Part shown: positions 1 to 10,796 of the stretch, piece after piece
How positions within the stretch are numbered: the first letter of the stretch is position 1
Layout of the letters: every line of letters starts with the position of its first letter
Notes under the pieces: model-generated
Told to the model about the DNA's origin: nothing
Databases searched by the model: none
Seen by the model: only the letters and a program-made list of their open reading frames with translations
DNA from: Gari tellinella
Lineage: Eukaryota; Mollusca; Bivalvia; Cardiida; Psammobiidae
Reading direction: 5' to 3'
Assembly (NCBI GenBank): GCA_922989275.2
Contig: OV277863.1
Location: 48,342,999 to 48,406,998, forward strand
Length of the DNA stretch: 64,000 nucleotides
Program-made: the position numbers and the translations under genes

Positions 1-58
1 GAAAGCAACATAGTGTCGATTCGGGAGGTACTGTGCGCATAAAAAGATAGGCGACACA

Positions 59-647
59 TACACTCAGTGCAAAAAGAAACGCACACTTTTATTACAATAT
101 TATCTGTTTGTAGAAGGAACGTATTTGTGAAATAATCTTTTTATTACAGTCAGTGCTTCCGTCTTGGGCTATCAATGTTGAAAATGGGAGGTTTATCATT
201 GAATTGGTATCATCACAACCTGTACAAATCGGTGCGGTGTTTTCAACAGGCACTAGTTAACTCTTTCGCTGCCAAATTAATCGTGAGAGTTTTATCCCAC
301 CACCGTTTCATTTTCGTCTGCTTCAATTTTGTTGATTGCAAGATCGTTTCAAAGTAAGATTCAAAGTAGTATGACTTTAAGTATATCTATACGAGTGTCA
401 AACAGTTTGGATCCTGATCAGACGCCGCGTTACGCGGCGTCTGATCAGGATCCAAACTGTTTGAAAACGCGCCTTTTGACGTCATTAAGAGTGAAAGGGT
501 TAAAATACAGCACAGTAATTTTACGTATATGTTTTTTCTAAACTTGTGGCAGAATTAAATTGATCTTGAGATATGGTCTTAGTATCTTAAAAAAGTATCT
601 TAATCTGCGCCTGAGCACAATGTGCGTTTCTTTTTGTATTGAGTGTA
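59..647. mobile_element. TIR-bounded composite element (TA-flanked) carrying a B element
   Basis: The ends at 59-85 and 621-647 are inverted copies of about 27 bp (CACTCAGTGCAAAAAGAAAC against CACTCAATACAAAAAGAAAC) and both abut TA. About 340 bp of interior is not otherwise recognised, and a complete TTAA element sits inside at 257-503. I infer a Tc1/mariner-like non-autonomous element later hit by the B element. Confidence 0.6.
257..503 (+). mobile_element. Family B palindromic MITE (TTAA)
   Basis: Starts TTAACTCTTTCGCTG, ends AGTGAAAGGGTTAA, with TTAA at both borders as in piggyBac-like elements. The centre at 399-463 is a perfect 65-bp palindrome, 32-bp arms around one unpaired T (type I core, GGATCC subtype). 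A TCGTCTGCTTC motif lies between the left TIR and the core. No ORF for a transposase, so non-autonomous. Confidence 0.8.
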
Positions 648-794
648 AGTCAAAACTGACTGTCCCTTTCAATAGGAATGGCACTATAATACACAAAGCA
701 TTGACCTTTTAGGTGAAAACCCTGTATAGAACACTATGAAATGCAACAAAATACGTTTTGGTTAACAACACAGGTTACCAACACGTCCTATAGA

Positions 795-1083
795 TAATGT
801 TGAGAAGACGTTATTCTTTCCCAATAAACGCGTTTACGTTAAAACTATTATTTTTATTGCAAACAGTTTTGAGCCAGATCAGGCGATGGGTAACCCGGCG
901 TCTGATCAGGCTCCAAACTGTTTGCCACTCAGATTGAAATACATAGTCAAAGTTGTAAAACGAAAGTAGAGGAAGGACCGTTACTAATGTTTTTGCAAAA
1001 GTTGTAATTTTCTTCGTTTTATTGCAATGCCTTTGAGGTTCGTTTGCGTTTAAACGGGAAAGAATAACGTCTTCTCCACTGTA
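795..1083 (+). mobile_element. Family A MITE, old diverged copy
   Basis: Left end TGAGAAGACGTTATTCTTTC, right end mirrors it and closes with CTCCACTGTA. The internal landmarks AAACGCGTTTACG and GTTTGCGTTTAAACGGG match younger copies. The core palindrome has several mismatches, and the stretch between core and right TIR is longer than in the young A copies. Confidence 0.75.
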
Positions 1084-1573
1084 AACCATTGATGGTGGGA
1101 AAGACAATTTCCAACTTAGAAAAGTAAGTTCAAAATAAAACCAACAATCCTCTTTTCGAGATAAGTGCTTCAATCAAATGTGACTAGGGCTAACACAGGC
1201 ACATTTTGGTTTTATCTCTTTTACTGTTTTGTTATAATCTGCTGGAATGGTGTCTGCATTTTCTTTTCAAACTTAAGATATTTTCACATGCACTTTGGTT
1301 ATTTAAAAGTAAACTTTATATGAGTGGCGAACAATAACGAAAGTTAACAATATTATGGATGTGAAATGGTTACAGCTGACAGATAAAGTTGGCACGAAAG
1401 GATTAAATGCCAATATAGTCCAGTCAAATTAGCCCCCAAAAGGGTCGAACCTAGAACTAATTGCAACAGAAGCTTTTATTGCTGTATTTATATCACACAG
1501 GTGTACTCTTTATCATACTAAAAGTCCCAACCCGTAGCTAGATGGGAAATTCATTTTTTGGGGGTCTGAATAT
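1084..1573. other. Unassigned DNA
   Basis: AT-rich sequence with no palindrome, TIR or ORF that I can support; it leads into the tandem repeat that follows. Confidence 0.5.
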
Positions 1574-2631
1574 GGTACCTGATTATATTTTGGCGGACAC
1601 AATATTCAATCAGAGTTATAGGAAAATAGACAGTAAGCAATAATTGACTCACTTTTCGCTCATTTATTACAAGAATATATATTACACTTTATCATAGATA
1701 AGAATTCTTTCCAGTAAAATTTATTTTTTATTGATATTTCAGGGTCTGGATGATAAAATATGGGGTACAATTACCCCACCCACTTTATAACATTAAATAT
1801 TTTCTCTTTTTTTAATTTTCAGTTCAAACCCCTCCCACGCCACAAACAAATAATCATTAAAAAGAGATTCTACGAGCAAGCAAGTCAAATGTTTACACAT
1901 CTACAATATTAGATGACAGCATTCATAGAATTTGGTACCTGATTATATATTTAGGCGGACAAAATATTCTATCAGAGCTATAGGAAAATAGACAGTAAGC
2001 AATAATTGACTTACTTTTCGTTCATTTATAACAAGAATATGCATAAAATTTCATCATAAATAAGAACTCTTTACACTGAAATGTATATTATATTGACTTT
2101 CAGGGTCTGAATGATAAACTAGGGGGTACAATTACCCCACCCACTTTATCAAATAAAATATTTTCTCTTTTTTTAATTTTCACTCCAAACCCCTCCCATG
2201 CCATTTTGTTACATTTAAACAAACAAATAATCATTAAAAAGACATTCTACGAACAAGCAAGCCACAATTTTACACATCTACAATATTAAATGACAGCATT
2301 CATAAAATTTAGTACCTGATTATATGTAGGCGGACACACTATTCAAATAGTAAAATAGACAGTACGCAATAATTTACTCACTTTTCGTTCATTTATAACA
2401 AGAATATGCATAACACTTCATCATATGTAAGAACTCTTTACACTGAAATTTATATTATATTGATATTTCAGAGTTTGAATGATAAAATATGGGGTACAAT
2501 TACCCCACCCACTTTATAAATTAAATATTTTCTTCTTTTTTTAAATTTTCAGTCCAAATCCTTTTAATGCCATTTTGTTTCATTTTTACAAACAAATAAT
2601 CATTGAAATTGACATTCTACGAGCAAGCAAT
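1574..2631. repeat. Three-copy tandem repeat, unit 360-377 bp
   Basis: Units begin at 1574, 1934 and 2311 with (G/A)GTACCTGATTATAT. Each contains in the same order AGACAGTAAGCAATAAT, GGGGTACAATTACCCCACCC, a T-rich tract and ACAAATAATCATT. The units differ by substitutions and short indels (one lacks a block near CCATTTTGTT). The third copy stops matching around 2631. No ORF spans the units. It could be a short satellite array or a duplicated element interior. Confidence 0.85.
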
Positions 2632-2902
2632 AATATTGACGGTGAAAGAGTTCAATACCGAAGCGCCAAATGACAAATAGTTCGGACATTTCCTATTTTG
2701 GGTTAGTGTTTGTATTCATATAAATCAAACACGTTTTTTAACCATCTGGTTTGTGCTCTCAAGTCTTACAAACCAGGAAATAGCACGACTGCTTTCAAGG
2801 CCAGAGATGCAAAAGCACTTTGAAAGTTTAACAGTCGATGTTGGTTCGCAACTTTTGCTTGATTAATCCAATTAGCCGATCCCAGACTCGTTTCTTAGAC
2901 TG

Positions 2903-3110
2903 GGGTTGACCCTTTTCCTACATAAATGTTCTCTACTAAAAAGTGTCGCCTGAGTCTTTTGTTTCCAAATTTCAATTTTAGGCGTTTTGAATGAAGAAAT
3001 GTCGATGCGAGTGTCAAATATTTTGGTTCCAGACCAGACGCCGAATTTCTCGGCGTCTGTTCAGGAACTAAACTATTTGTAAAGGGCAGAAAAGTAGCGA
3101 TTCGTAGTGG
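2903..3110 (-). repeat. Decayed family B element
   Basis: A core-I palindrome with many mismatches lies at 3015-3079 (CCAGACGCCGA...TCGGCGTCTG). The left side resembles a reversed family B flank. Outer TTAA ends are not clear. Confidence 0.45.
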
Positions 3111-3530
3111 AAGGATTGTCGTTTGTTTGTATACGTGACATGCGATAAAAATCTTTGATAATCTCATTATGACCCCGCCAATGTGTTTGTGTTAGAGGAC
3201 CATCAGCAATTAAAATGCATTTCAATACCACGTTTGCACTTGGAAGCCTCGTTACGACTTGCTCATTTGGAGTTCCATGCGCAAATGCACCCACATTTGT
3301 ATTAACAGACCATTCAAAGAAGACACACGAGCAGCTATAAAACCTGATAATACAGAACAGCTGTAGCCCAGTAAGCCTCCTTGATCGAATATCCCATTTT
3401 AACACATTACTCCATAAATACGCCATTTTAAGCCTTTAAATTAATTCCTCCACCGAAGAAAAAGTTCAATCTTATACAGTAATGAATATGCAACGTAGGA
3501 CATATGTTATATATACTGGCAAATGGTAGA
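3111..3530. other. Unassigned DNA with an unrecognised 117-codon minus-strand ORF
   Basis: An open frame runs on the minus strand from about 3426 to 3073 and ends inside the decayed palindrome. The peptide has no domain I recognise, no signal peptide, and its C-terminus is repeat-derived. I see no splice context supporting it, so I treat it as chance. Confidence 0.3.
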
Positions 3531-3779
3531 TTAACCCTTTACCTGATAGCATATGTCTAGTAGTGAAGATAGGTGACTACTTAAAGTAGGTTGAAAGTAA
3601 AGCAGAATGCGCCAGGCGCATTCTGCTTTACTTTCAGCCTGCTTTAAGCTATCATGTGCTATAATATGGAAAATATTCCCTATAATTCATATTTATTACT
3701 GATTAAATTGGATCTATTTTCTTCAGCGGATGAATAAATTATATCCGCTAAAAGGCGCTTCTATGGGGGAAAGGGTTAA
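3531..3779 (+). mobile_element. Family C palindromic MITE (TTAA)
   Basis: Starts TTAACCCTTTACCTGATAGC and ends GGGGGAAAGGGTTAA. The type II core at 3580-3648 (CTTAAAG.AGG...CCTGCTTTAAG) is a nearly perfect palindrome centred on GCGCCAGGCGC. The right flank carries CTTCAGCGGATGAATAAA, a landmark shared by other C copies. Confidence 0.8.
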
Positions 3780-3875
3780 AGCAGGCTGAAAGTAAAGCAC
3801 ATTCTGCTTGACTTTCAATCTGTTTTAAGTGGTCACTTGTCTTCAAAATTCGAAACAGGATATGGGGATAGAAAG
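3777..3875 (-). mobile_element. Truncated family C copy
   Basis: AAAGCAGGCTGAAAGTAAAGC to GGTCACTTGTCTTCAAAAT matches the core and adjoining flank of C in reverse orientation, starting right at the border of the preceding C copy. One arm is shortened, and no outer TTAA is seen on its far side. Confidence 0.55.
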
Positions 3876-4362
3876 TTAATTTGACTAGTTAGTGCTCTGA
3901 AAAATACCAAAGTACTAATATTAACAATATGAAAACTCTGAATTGTGACAAGAAGTCTGGTTTGAGTCAACACTATTATAGATTATGGACCCGTCTTAGC
4001 CGAATGGAATATCCCATTTAAAACAAGCAAGATATAAACGGATTTTTTTTGACTTCATGCATCAATAACAATGCGATTTTGTACCCCCTAGAGAAATCTG
4101 AACACACAAAATTAATCCCATTTTGGAACATCAATCCATATAATGTCCTTGAACTGTTTCGATAGCACATGTTTTTAATTTATTTACAATCACTATAAAC
4201 TTCCGCATGTTTTTGATAATACAGCGTGTCATCAAGCACGACTGAATTTGGCTAATTATACTGGTAAATAAATAATTTTGGCGATCAAATGATCAATTTA
4301 CTTGAACTAATGGGAAAATGGTGAAATGAAATTAGGAATCCAGTTATTCTACATGTACAAAT

Positions 4363-4600
4363 AAAGTAAAACCTCTCTAATACGGCCACTATTGATAAGG
4401 CTGATTGATTATATCAAAGACAGATGACAGCTTAAAACAAGGTGACAGTATAACAGAAAGTTCCTATAGGAACTTTCTGTTATACTGTCACCTTGCTTTA
4501 AGCAGTCACCTGTTGTAAACACTTAACTCTTAACACAATATAGTGGTCGTAAAAGAGGGGTGGTCGCACTATAGGTGTGGTCGTTATAGAGGGTTTTTAC
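4363..4600 (+). mobile_element. Family D palindromic MITE (TA type)
   Basis: Left end AAGTAAAACCTCTCTAATAC, right end GGTCGTTATAGAGGGTTTTT. The core at 4431-4502 is a palindrome running CTTAAAACAAGGTGACAG to CTTGCTTTAAG, apex TTCCTATAGGAA. A second GTGGTCGTAAAAGAGGGG copy just inside the right end suggests a duplicated TIR. Confidence 0.7.
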
Positions 4601-4684
4601 AAAATTAATTATTTAAGAGAACACAAATTTGACAGTTTATCGCGTGTAAACACTCACCTTCGTAGCCTTTTACAGTGTTAAACA

Positions 4685-4800
4685 CAGGTGGCTACTTAAT
4701 GCAGACTGTCAGTAAATCAGAAAGTTCCTTAAGGAGTTATTTGCTTTACCGCCTATCTGCTTTTACATTTTAATTAAGCATCCACCTGTCTCGATTTAGA
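4685..4800. repeat. Decayed type II palindrome
   Basis: GGTGGCTACTTAATGCAGAC pairs imperfectly with a downstream TAATTAAGCATCCACCTG; apex GTTCCTTAAGGAGT. Remnant of a C- or D-like element without recognisable ends. Confidence 0.45.
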
Positions 4801-4860
4801 AAGTTTCCAATGAAACTTTATCATTACGTTTAAGTTAGGTCTATCACACCAATCGTTACT

Positions 4861-5041
4861 TTAACCATTCACTGCCTTATCACGAGTACAATAGCCATTT
4901 GCAAACAGTTTGGATCCTGATCAGACGCCGCGTAACACTCACTTCAATATTTCTTAAGTCAAAATACCTCAAATAAATTGAAATATAAAAGCAGATGCCA
5001 ATTGTTTAAAATTGATGACGTCATGGCAGTGAAGGGGTTAA
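4861..5041 (-). mobile_element. Family B MITE with one core arm deleted
   Basis: TTAACCATTCACTGCC to GGCAGTGAAGGGGTTAA, with intact flanks including GATGACGTCATGGCAG. Only one arm of the palindrome remains: it reads CAAACAGTTTGGATCCTGAT to GCCGCGTAAC and then jumps directly to the distal flank ACTCACTTC. The missing piece is almost exactly the second arm. Confidence 0.8.
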
Positions 5042-5239
5042 GACAGCGTGACTTTGTCTTTGTTGTATTGCCTATATTTAATTTGTTTAAAAGGGAATCA
5101 ATAATAATATACGATTTCCTCCTCTGTGTACCCTGCACTAAAACCTGACTCCGCTCCTGTATCCTCTCCGAACTAAACCCCCGACTCCACTCCTGCATGA
5201 TAAATTTTAATTTCATTCACAAATACATGTAGTGTGACG

Positions 5240-5506
5240 GTTCTGTTAAAGATACCACTTAACTATACTCTCTTAAAATCCGAAAGTTTTAATATTGAGA
5301 CACAGTGAGACGTGTTTTAATCGGTCGCCTTTTTTAAAACATGGCAATCTCGAACGACAGATAACTACCGAAAGCAGGACAGAGATCATGCAGAAAACCC
5401 CTTTTGGAACATTCTGCATTACTTTCATCATGCATTAAACTGTTACGTTCGTAAATTTTCAAGCTCAGCTTTTGGAGTGACACTCGTATTCAGGTTTTAC
5501 TGTAGT
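5240..5506. repeat. Decayed TA-type element remnants
   Basis: A degraded type II palindrome (AAAGCAGGACAG ... TGCATTAAACTG) is followed by an end reading ATTCAGGTTTTACTGTA. A similar end recurs near 50460-50475. Left border unclear. Confidence 0.4.
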
Positions 5507-5638
5507 TTTGATTCAACCATTAGACAGCTGAACAGTACTTTTACTAACATTTGCAAGCCGTTCGATCCAGATCAGAGAAGGCGACATAGAAGTAGCCTGA
5601 GGTGTATCTATGAAGTGTACATGTACCTTTGAGGTATG

Positions 5639-5881
5639 TATATTGGAGAAGACGTTATTCTTTCCCGTTTAAATGCAGGCGAAAAGCAAACGCAATGCAC
5701 TAAAATATGGAAACAGACAATTTTTGAAAGTTCTTTTTATTTTAATCTGACGGTGGCAAACCGTTTGGAGCCTGATCAGACGCCGGGTAACCCGGCGTCT
5801 GATCTGGCTCCAAACTGTTTGCAATGGAAATAATAGGTTTAGCGTAAATTATTTGGAAATAATATCTTCTTCTCCTTTGTA
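5639..5881 (-). mobile_element. Family A MITE, diverged
   Basis: TATTGGAGAAGACGTTATTC at the left, ATCTTCTTCTCCTTTGTA at the right. Core I palindrome at 5757-5821 (GGAGCC subtype) with GGGTAACCC at the apex. Decayed in the right subterminal region, where the AAACGCGTTTA landmark is lost. Confidence 0.75.
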
Positions 5882-6039
5882 TATGTACTGCGTAAAAAGG
5901 CGCTTCTGTGGAGGAAAGGTGCAACGTGTATCAAGCTACTTTACATGCTTTATGATGCATTTCAACGATATTTCATCATAAACTAGATATTTATATAAGA
6001 AAGAAAGCAACAGACGATAACATTCTTTTACACTTCAAA

Positions 6040-6240
6040 AGGTGTTACGTTTCCAGAAAGCATCTATAAAGAAACTAGCAAATATAGTCGATCCAGATCA
6101 CACGCCGAATTTCCCGACGTCTGACCTGAATTCAGACTGTTAGGTATTTCTCTAAGCAAAAAGTCTTAAATTTGAATTTTGAAATCAAAATTTAGACGGG
6201 AATTAAGAAGTAAACCGTTTGATGGTGCTGTATGGGTTAA
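6040..6240. repeat. Decayed family B core
   Basis: GATCCAGATCACACGCCGAA pairs with CGACGTCTGACCTGAATTC. Flanks are too eroded to set ends. Confidence 0.4.
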
Positions 6241-6494
6241 AATGGAGTTTGAAAAGTCAATATCACTCATATATATCTACTAAAACTCCTTTGAAAGTTT
6301 TGAAGGTTGAACAAATACCGTAGGCTCAAAATGCAATTCTAAAAATGTACTGTTTATCCTGTACATTGAAAGAAACATAAGCTGAGTACCAAACGGTTTG
6401 GATCTATCAAACCTCGAGTATCTGTACGTCTAGATCTAGAACCGAACTATGTGCAATTTACAAAAAAAAATCGGTTTACTCATTCAAAGTCGAT

Positions 6495-6715
6495 GAACAA
6501 TTTCACCGATATGAGTGAATAAAGTCGAGTTTGCAAACAGTTTGGATCCTAATGACGCGGCGTCTGATCAGAATCCAAACTGTTTGCTTACCGTTTTGAT
6601 TTGTCAAACGTCATTGGCCTAAACTTAAGTTTTAAAATAATAATACAGACCGCGGTATTAGAGCAGACGATACTATAACTGAAAGGGTGAAAGCAGACGA
6701 TAAAGTTTGGCATTG
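6495..6715 (-). mobile_element. Family B variant with reduced core
   Basis: GTCGAGTTTGCAAACAGTTT leads into a core at 6533-6587 whose left arm has lost several bases around TGATCAGACGCC. Right flank contains AGCAGACGATA and AACTGAAAGGGT. Same subtype as the copies at 29001, 59295 and 62089. Confidence 0.55.
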
Positions 6716-6723
6716 AAAGGGGG

Positions 6724-6973
6724 TACAGTGGAGAATCTGTTATTCTTTTCCGTTTAAACGCAAACGTACGCAAACGCAAAACACTAAAACGTAGAAAAGT
6801 ACAACTTTTTGACAATTCTGATAATTCATCTTTATCTTGGTGGCAAACAGTTTGGAGCCTGATCAGACGCCGGGTTACCCGGCGTCTGATCTGGCTCCAA
6901 ACTGTTTGCAGTGAAAATAATAGTTTTAGCGTAAACGCGTTTATTGGGAAAGAATAACGTTTTCTCCACTGTA
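6724..6973 (-). mobile_element. Family A1 MITE, young
   Basis: TA-CAGTGGAGAATCTGTTATTC to CTCCACTG-TA. It shares AAACGTACGCAAACGC with the other A1 copies. Core palindrome is perfect except the subfamily-typical T.T mismatch (CCTGATC against GATCTGG). The right TIR reads ACGTTTTCTCC, so the two TIRs are not identical. Confidence 0.9.
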
Positions 6974-7097
6974 ATACATATTCACTCACTTGTTTTATTT
7001 AACTGGGCAATTAACTGAGCTGAAATCAGCAATGGAACGCTGACTTCTGTAATAACCCTTTCGTTTCAGATATCTACTAATAAATCTACCAATATGA

Positions 7098-7347
7098 TAC
7101 AGTGGAGAATCTGTTATTCTTTCCCGTTTAAACGCAAACGTACGCAAACGCAAAACACTAAAACGTAGAAAAGTACAACTTTTGGACAATTCTGATATTT
7201 CATCTTTATCTTGGTGGCAAACAGTTCGGAGCCTGATCAGACGCCGGGTTACCCGGCGTCTGATCTGGCTCCAAACTGTTTGCACTGCAAATAATAGTTT
7301 TAGCGTAAACGCGTTTATTGGGAAAGAATAACAGATTCTCCACTGTA
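7098..7347 (-). mobile_element. Family A1 MITE, young
   Basis: Complete, TA at both ends, TIR CAGTGGAGAATCTG matched by CAGATTCTCCACTG. It lies about 125 bp from the preceding A1 copy in the same orientation. Core has one arm change (AGTTCGGAGCC). Confidence 0.9.
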
Positions 7348-7517
7348 TGTGCAAACTCTGTAGATCCACATCGAACGACAGTAAATATACATGCACTGAT
7401 ATCCAATTGCACTTACAATGAGAACCAAATTATCACAGACGTCAATATTGAAACAGAAGACGACATTTGGCAGATGACTGTTTTTAAAGCCGAATCATTT
7501 CCATAATGTGAAATTTG

Positions 7518-7620
7518 ATTGATAGTTGCAAACAGTTTTGATCTACATCAGACGTCGAGGAACTCGCCTCGGTATATGAAGTTGATCCAAACTGTTTGAT
7601 ACTAGTTTCAAGTGTTTTTC
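7518..7620. repeat. Decayed type I palindrome
   Basis: GCAAACAGTTTTGATC pairs with TTGATCCAAACTGTTTG; apex TCGAGGAACTCGCCTCG is expanded. A B-like remnant without clear TTAA ends. Confidence 0.45.
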
Positions 7621-7793
7621 ACCTATTAGTACATTTTTACATTTTCTTAAATCAAACAAAGAAAACGTTAATGTAGACGATATTTTGGTGAATGGTATAA
7701 AGGTAAAAGTAAACTTTATGATACCAATGAAAACCCCATCCTCCAAATGTCTGGTGTTCAGCTAACTCACCGAATCACTGAACAAATTGTATC

Positions 7794-8181
7794 TTAACCA
7801 TTTCGCTGCCGTAATGACGTCTGTGCTTTGATAGGTGTCTTCTGCTTCAATATCTCAAAGTTCTTTTGAGACATTTGACAGAAGAAACATAGAAATAAGT
7901 ACAGTGGGGAATCTGTTATTCTTTCCCAATAAACGCGTTTACGCTAAAACTATTATTTACAGTACAAACAGTTTGGAGCCAGATCAGACGCCGGGTAACC
8001 CGGCGTCTGATCAGGCTCCAAACTGTTTGCCACCAAGATAAACATGAACTTTCAGAATTGTCAAATAGTTGTACTTTTCTACGTTTTAGTGCTTTGCGTT
8101 TGCGTACGTTTGCGTTTAAACGGGAAAGAATAACAGATTCTCCACTGTACCAATCAATTTGTCTCCTGATCAAACACCTCA
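7794..8181 (+). mobile_element. Family B left half interrupted by an A1 copy
   Basis: TTAACCATTTCGCTGCCGT and TGTCTTCTGCTTC at 7794-7899 are the left flank of B. The sequence resumes at 8150-8181 with a mutated left core arm (CTCCTGATCAAACACC) after the A1 insertion at 7900-8149. The right half is not visible, because another A copy starts at 8182. The 8150-8181 arm could instead belong to the A remnant at 8438-8530. Confidence 0.5.
7900..8149 (+). mobile_element. Family A1 MITE nested in a B element
   Basis: TA-CAGTGGGGAATCTG to CAGATTCTCCACTG-TA with the complete A1 interior. The core carries the A.A mismatch (CCAGATC against GATCAGG). It splits the surrounding B flank just upstream of the B core. 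Confidence 0.9.
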
Positions 8182-8437
8182 TACAGTGGAGAGGATGTTA
8201 TTACAATGTATTTCCTTATTAATTGCAAACGAAACGCAAACGCAGTGAACTTAAATGCAAATACGGATAACTTTTTGACAATTCTAAATATTAATTTGAA
8301 TCTGAGTGACAAACAGTTTGTAGCCTGATCAAAGGCCGGGTTATCCGGGGTCTGATCTGACTCTAAACTGTTTGCAATAGAAATACATGTACATGTAATA
8401 TTGTTTATTGGGGAAAAATAACGTTTTCTCTACTGTA
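8182..8437 (-). mobile_element. Family A MITE, diverged
   Basis: TA-CAGTGGAGAGGATGTTATT to TTTTCTCTACTG-TA. Substituted throughout (core apex CCGGGTTATCCGGGG), and with AAACGAAACGC instead of the A1 AAACGTACGC, so it is older than its A1 neighbours. Confidence 0.75.
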
Positions 8438-8530
8438 ACTGATATGGCTTCTAATTGTTTGCAATAGAAACCTTAGTCTTAGCACCAATACGTTCATTGG
8501 GAAAGAACAACATCTTCTCCATTCCATACA
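8438..8530 (-). mobile_element. Right half of an A copy
   Basis: CTTCTAATTGTTTGCAATAG to CATCTTCTCCATTCCA corresponds to one core arm plus the right end of A. The left half is missing, probably split by the A copy that ends at 8437. Confidence 0.5.
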
Positions 8531-8921
8531 CCATAGATAATAAAGATGCCATATGATGCTTTTGCAATGTCCTGACAAGGAACCACGGGAAACATTTACT
8601 TCAACCTGTCATATGACTGCTACATGTATAACACTATGGATAAAAAAACAGAACGATCCTGGAGGACTTTCTCCTTACTTCGAATACTAATTTTTATACT
8701 ACATGTATGTTTTAAGAAACCATTTCGCTCAAATATTTATAGGAAGGTGCACTTGCAATTAAAATATTGCCTGGTTTAAATGCAGAAGTGACAGAATTTT
8801 CCATATGAGATTTAGGGATGTCGATTAAATACAGAACCTTAAAAAGTATAAAGAAACAGGTGGTGTATGTTCGAACATTTCATTGGGTTATGGCATTGTT
8901 GTATAAGACTGTGCATACTTG

Positions 8922-9171
8922 TACAGTGGAGAATCTGTTATTCTTTCCCAATAAACGCGTTTACGCTAAAACTATTATTTGCAGTGCAAACAGTTTGGAG
9001 CCAGATCAGACGCCGGGTAACCCGGCGTCTGATCAGGCTCCAAACTGTTTGCCACCAAGATAAACATGAAATATCAGAATTGTCAAAAAGTTGTTCTTTT
9101 CTACGTTTTAGTGTTTTGCGTTTGCGTACGTTTGCGTTTAAACGGGAAAGAATAACAGATTCTCCACTGTA
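8922..9171 (+). mobile_element. Family A1 MITE, young (reference-quality copy)
   Basis: TA-CAGTGGAGAATCTG and its exact inverse at the right end form a perfect TIR of about 26 bp inside TA. Order inside: AAACGCGTTTACGC, TTTGCAGTG, core palindrome, CACCAAGATAAAC, TTCTACGTTTTAG, GCGTACGTTTGCG. No coding capacity beyond frames through the palindrome. Confidence 0.92.
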
Positions 9172-9200
9172 TGGCAAGAACGGATCTGCTGCCACGTGTT

Positions 9201-9345
9201 TTAACCCTTTCCCAATATCTTGTATTCAGTATTGAAGACAGGTGGTTGCTATAAGTACCTACATGCAGGCTGAAAGTAAAGCAGAATGCTTGTTAAGGAA
9301 CATTCTTCCTAACTTTCAGCCTGAACTAAGCTACAATCAAGAACA
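9201..9345 (+). mobile_element. Partial family C element
   Basis: TTAACCCTTTCCCAATATC, then AGTATTGAAGACAGGTG and an imperfect type II core (GCAGGCTGAAAGTAAAGCAG against CTTTCAGCCTGAACTAAG). No right end. Confidence 0.55.
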
Positions 9346-9586
9346 CTACTGGAAAGCGCGTTTTGTGTTTTATAACGTGTACTTCCTAGCTCCAGGAACA
9401 ACTAACATTGGTGTAGAAATAATTAGAAGCGTACAAAGGCGTGTTTGAGGTGTAAATGGTTTATAACACTATTAATACTAGAAACCAGATTTGAGTGGCC
9501 ATGTGCCTCATCAGGATCCAAACTGTCTTTGAATGAAAATACCAGATAAATCAACTAATTCTGGGGATTGTTACAGCTAACGTACA

Positions 9587-9833
9587 TACAGGGGAGAAAA
9601 CGTTATTCTTTCCCAATAAACGCGTATACGCTAAAACTATTACTTCCAGGACAAACAGTTTGGAGCCAGATCAGACGCCGGATAACCCAGCGTCTTATCA
9701 TGCTCCAAACTGTTTGCTATTCAGCTTAATATCAATAGTGAGAATCGTCAAAAAGTTGTTATTTCTACATTTAGTGTATTGCGTTTGCGTTTCGTTTGCG
9801 TTTATACGGGAAAGAATAACGTTTTCTCCAGTA
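9587..9833 (+). mobile_element. Family A2 MITE
   Basis: TA-CAGGGGAGAAAACGTTATT to CGTTTTCTCCAG-TA. It shares CTTAATATCAATAGT with the copy at 21922, which defines a second A subfamily with GTTTCGTTTGCG in place of GTACGTTTGCG. The core is eroded at its apex. Confidence 0.75.
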
Positions 9834-9989
9834 TAGCGTGCTACGAAGAGCAAATATAGGGAGCCAACTGAATTATGTTGTGCTTCAAAGAGATGAGGTT
9901 TTCACCCCATTGATATACATGTATGTATGAACTATTGCAGATTTGCCCTGCTTGTTGTCAAAATTTTAAATCATATTATCTAATTATAG

Positions 9990-10370
9990 TTTATGCATGC
10001 AACACTCTTTCAATACATTGCGCGAGTGCAATAACAATTGCAAAACAGTTTTGACCCCGAGCTAACACCAAGTGACTAGGCGTCTGATCAAGATTCTGTT
10101 TTACATTCGTATCGATATTTCTGTAATCAAAATTACTAAACTAAATTGAAGAAATTGGAGACTGGGATATATTACAGGAAAGTTCAAAAGGATATGAAAT
10201 GAGTAGTACAATTAGTTCATTAGCCCCTAGTGGCATGTATACGCGTCATGAATGCGCGGTGTGCCTGTAAAGAGTACACTTGTCATACGCATACAGTGTA
10301 GACTCAGATCAGAGGACTAATTCAGAAACTCTTTGATCTGGGTCTCCACGGCTTGCAATTATGAAATGTG
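9990..10370. repeat. Two decayed type I palindromes (B-like, then F-like)
   Basis: About 10030-10110 holds CAAAACAGTTTTGACC and GGCGTCTGATCAAGATTC. About 10280-10360 holds CAGTGTAGACTCAGATCAG facing CTTTGATCTGGGTCTCC. Both have lost their ends. Confidence 0.4.
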
Positions 10371-10494
10371 TTACAAAAATAACCCAAAATATTCAAAATA
10401 TACTAGACTGCAAATTTCCATTTGTTATTTCTAGGGTCAATCAGTTATTGCAGATACCAAATGAGTAGCTCGTAGCATTGAAAAAGTAATGCAG

Positions 10495-10744
10495 TACAGT
10501 GGAGAATCTGTTATTCTTTCCCAAAAAACGCGTTTACGCTAAAACTATTATTTGCAGTGCAAACAGTTTGGAGCCAGATCAGACGCCGGGTAACCCGGCG
10601 TCTGACCAGGCTCCGAACTGTTTGCCACCAAGATAAACATGAAATATCAGAATTGTCCAAAAGTTGTTCTTTTCTACGTTTTAGTGCTTTGCGTTTGCGT
10701 ACGTTTGCGTTTAAACGGGAAAGAATAACAGATTCTCCACTGTA
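10495..10744 (+). mobile_element. Family A1 MITE, young
   Basis: Complete with TA borders. CCCAAAAAACGCG replaces CCCAATAAACGCG in the left subterminal part. The second core arm has two changes (GACCAGGCTCCGAAC). Confidence 0.88.
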
Positions 10745-10796
10745 CCAGAATTATAAATGCACGGTGAAGGTAATGAACGAAGGTTCCATAGGACGT

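Noticed and set aside
399..463. Rho-independent terminator or bacterial attenuator
   Set aside because: Loopless 32-bp stems without a T-run, in a genome with no bacterial gene organisation; they are element cores.
3073..3426. 117-codon minus-strand frame
   Set aside because: Ends inside a decayed palindrome, no recognisable domain, no splice or composition support.
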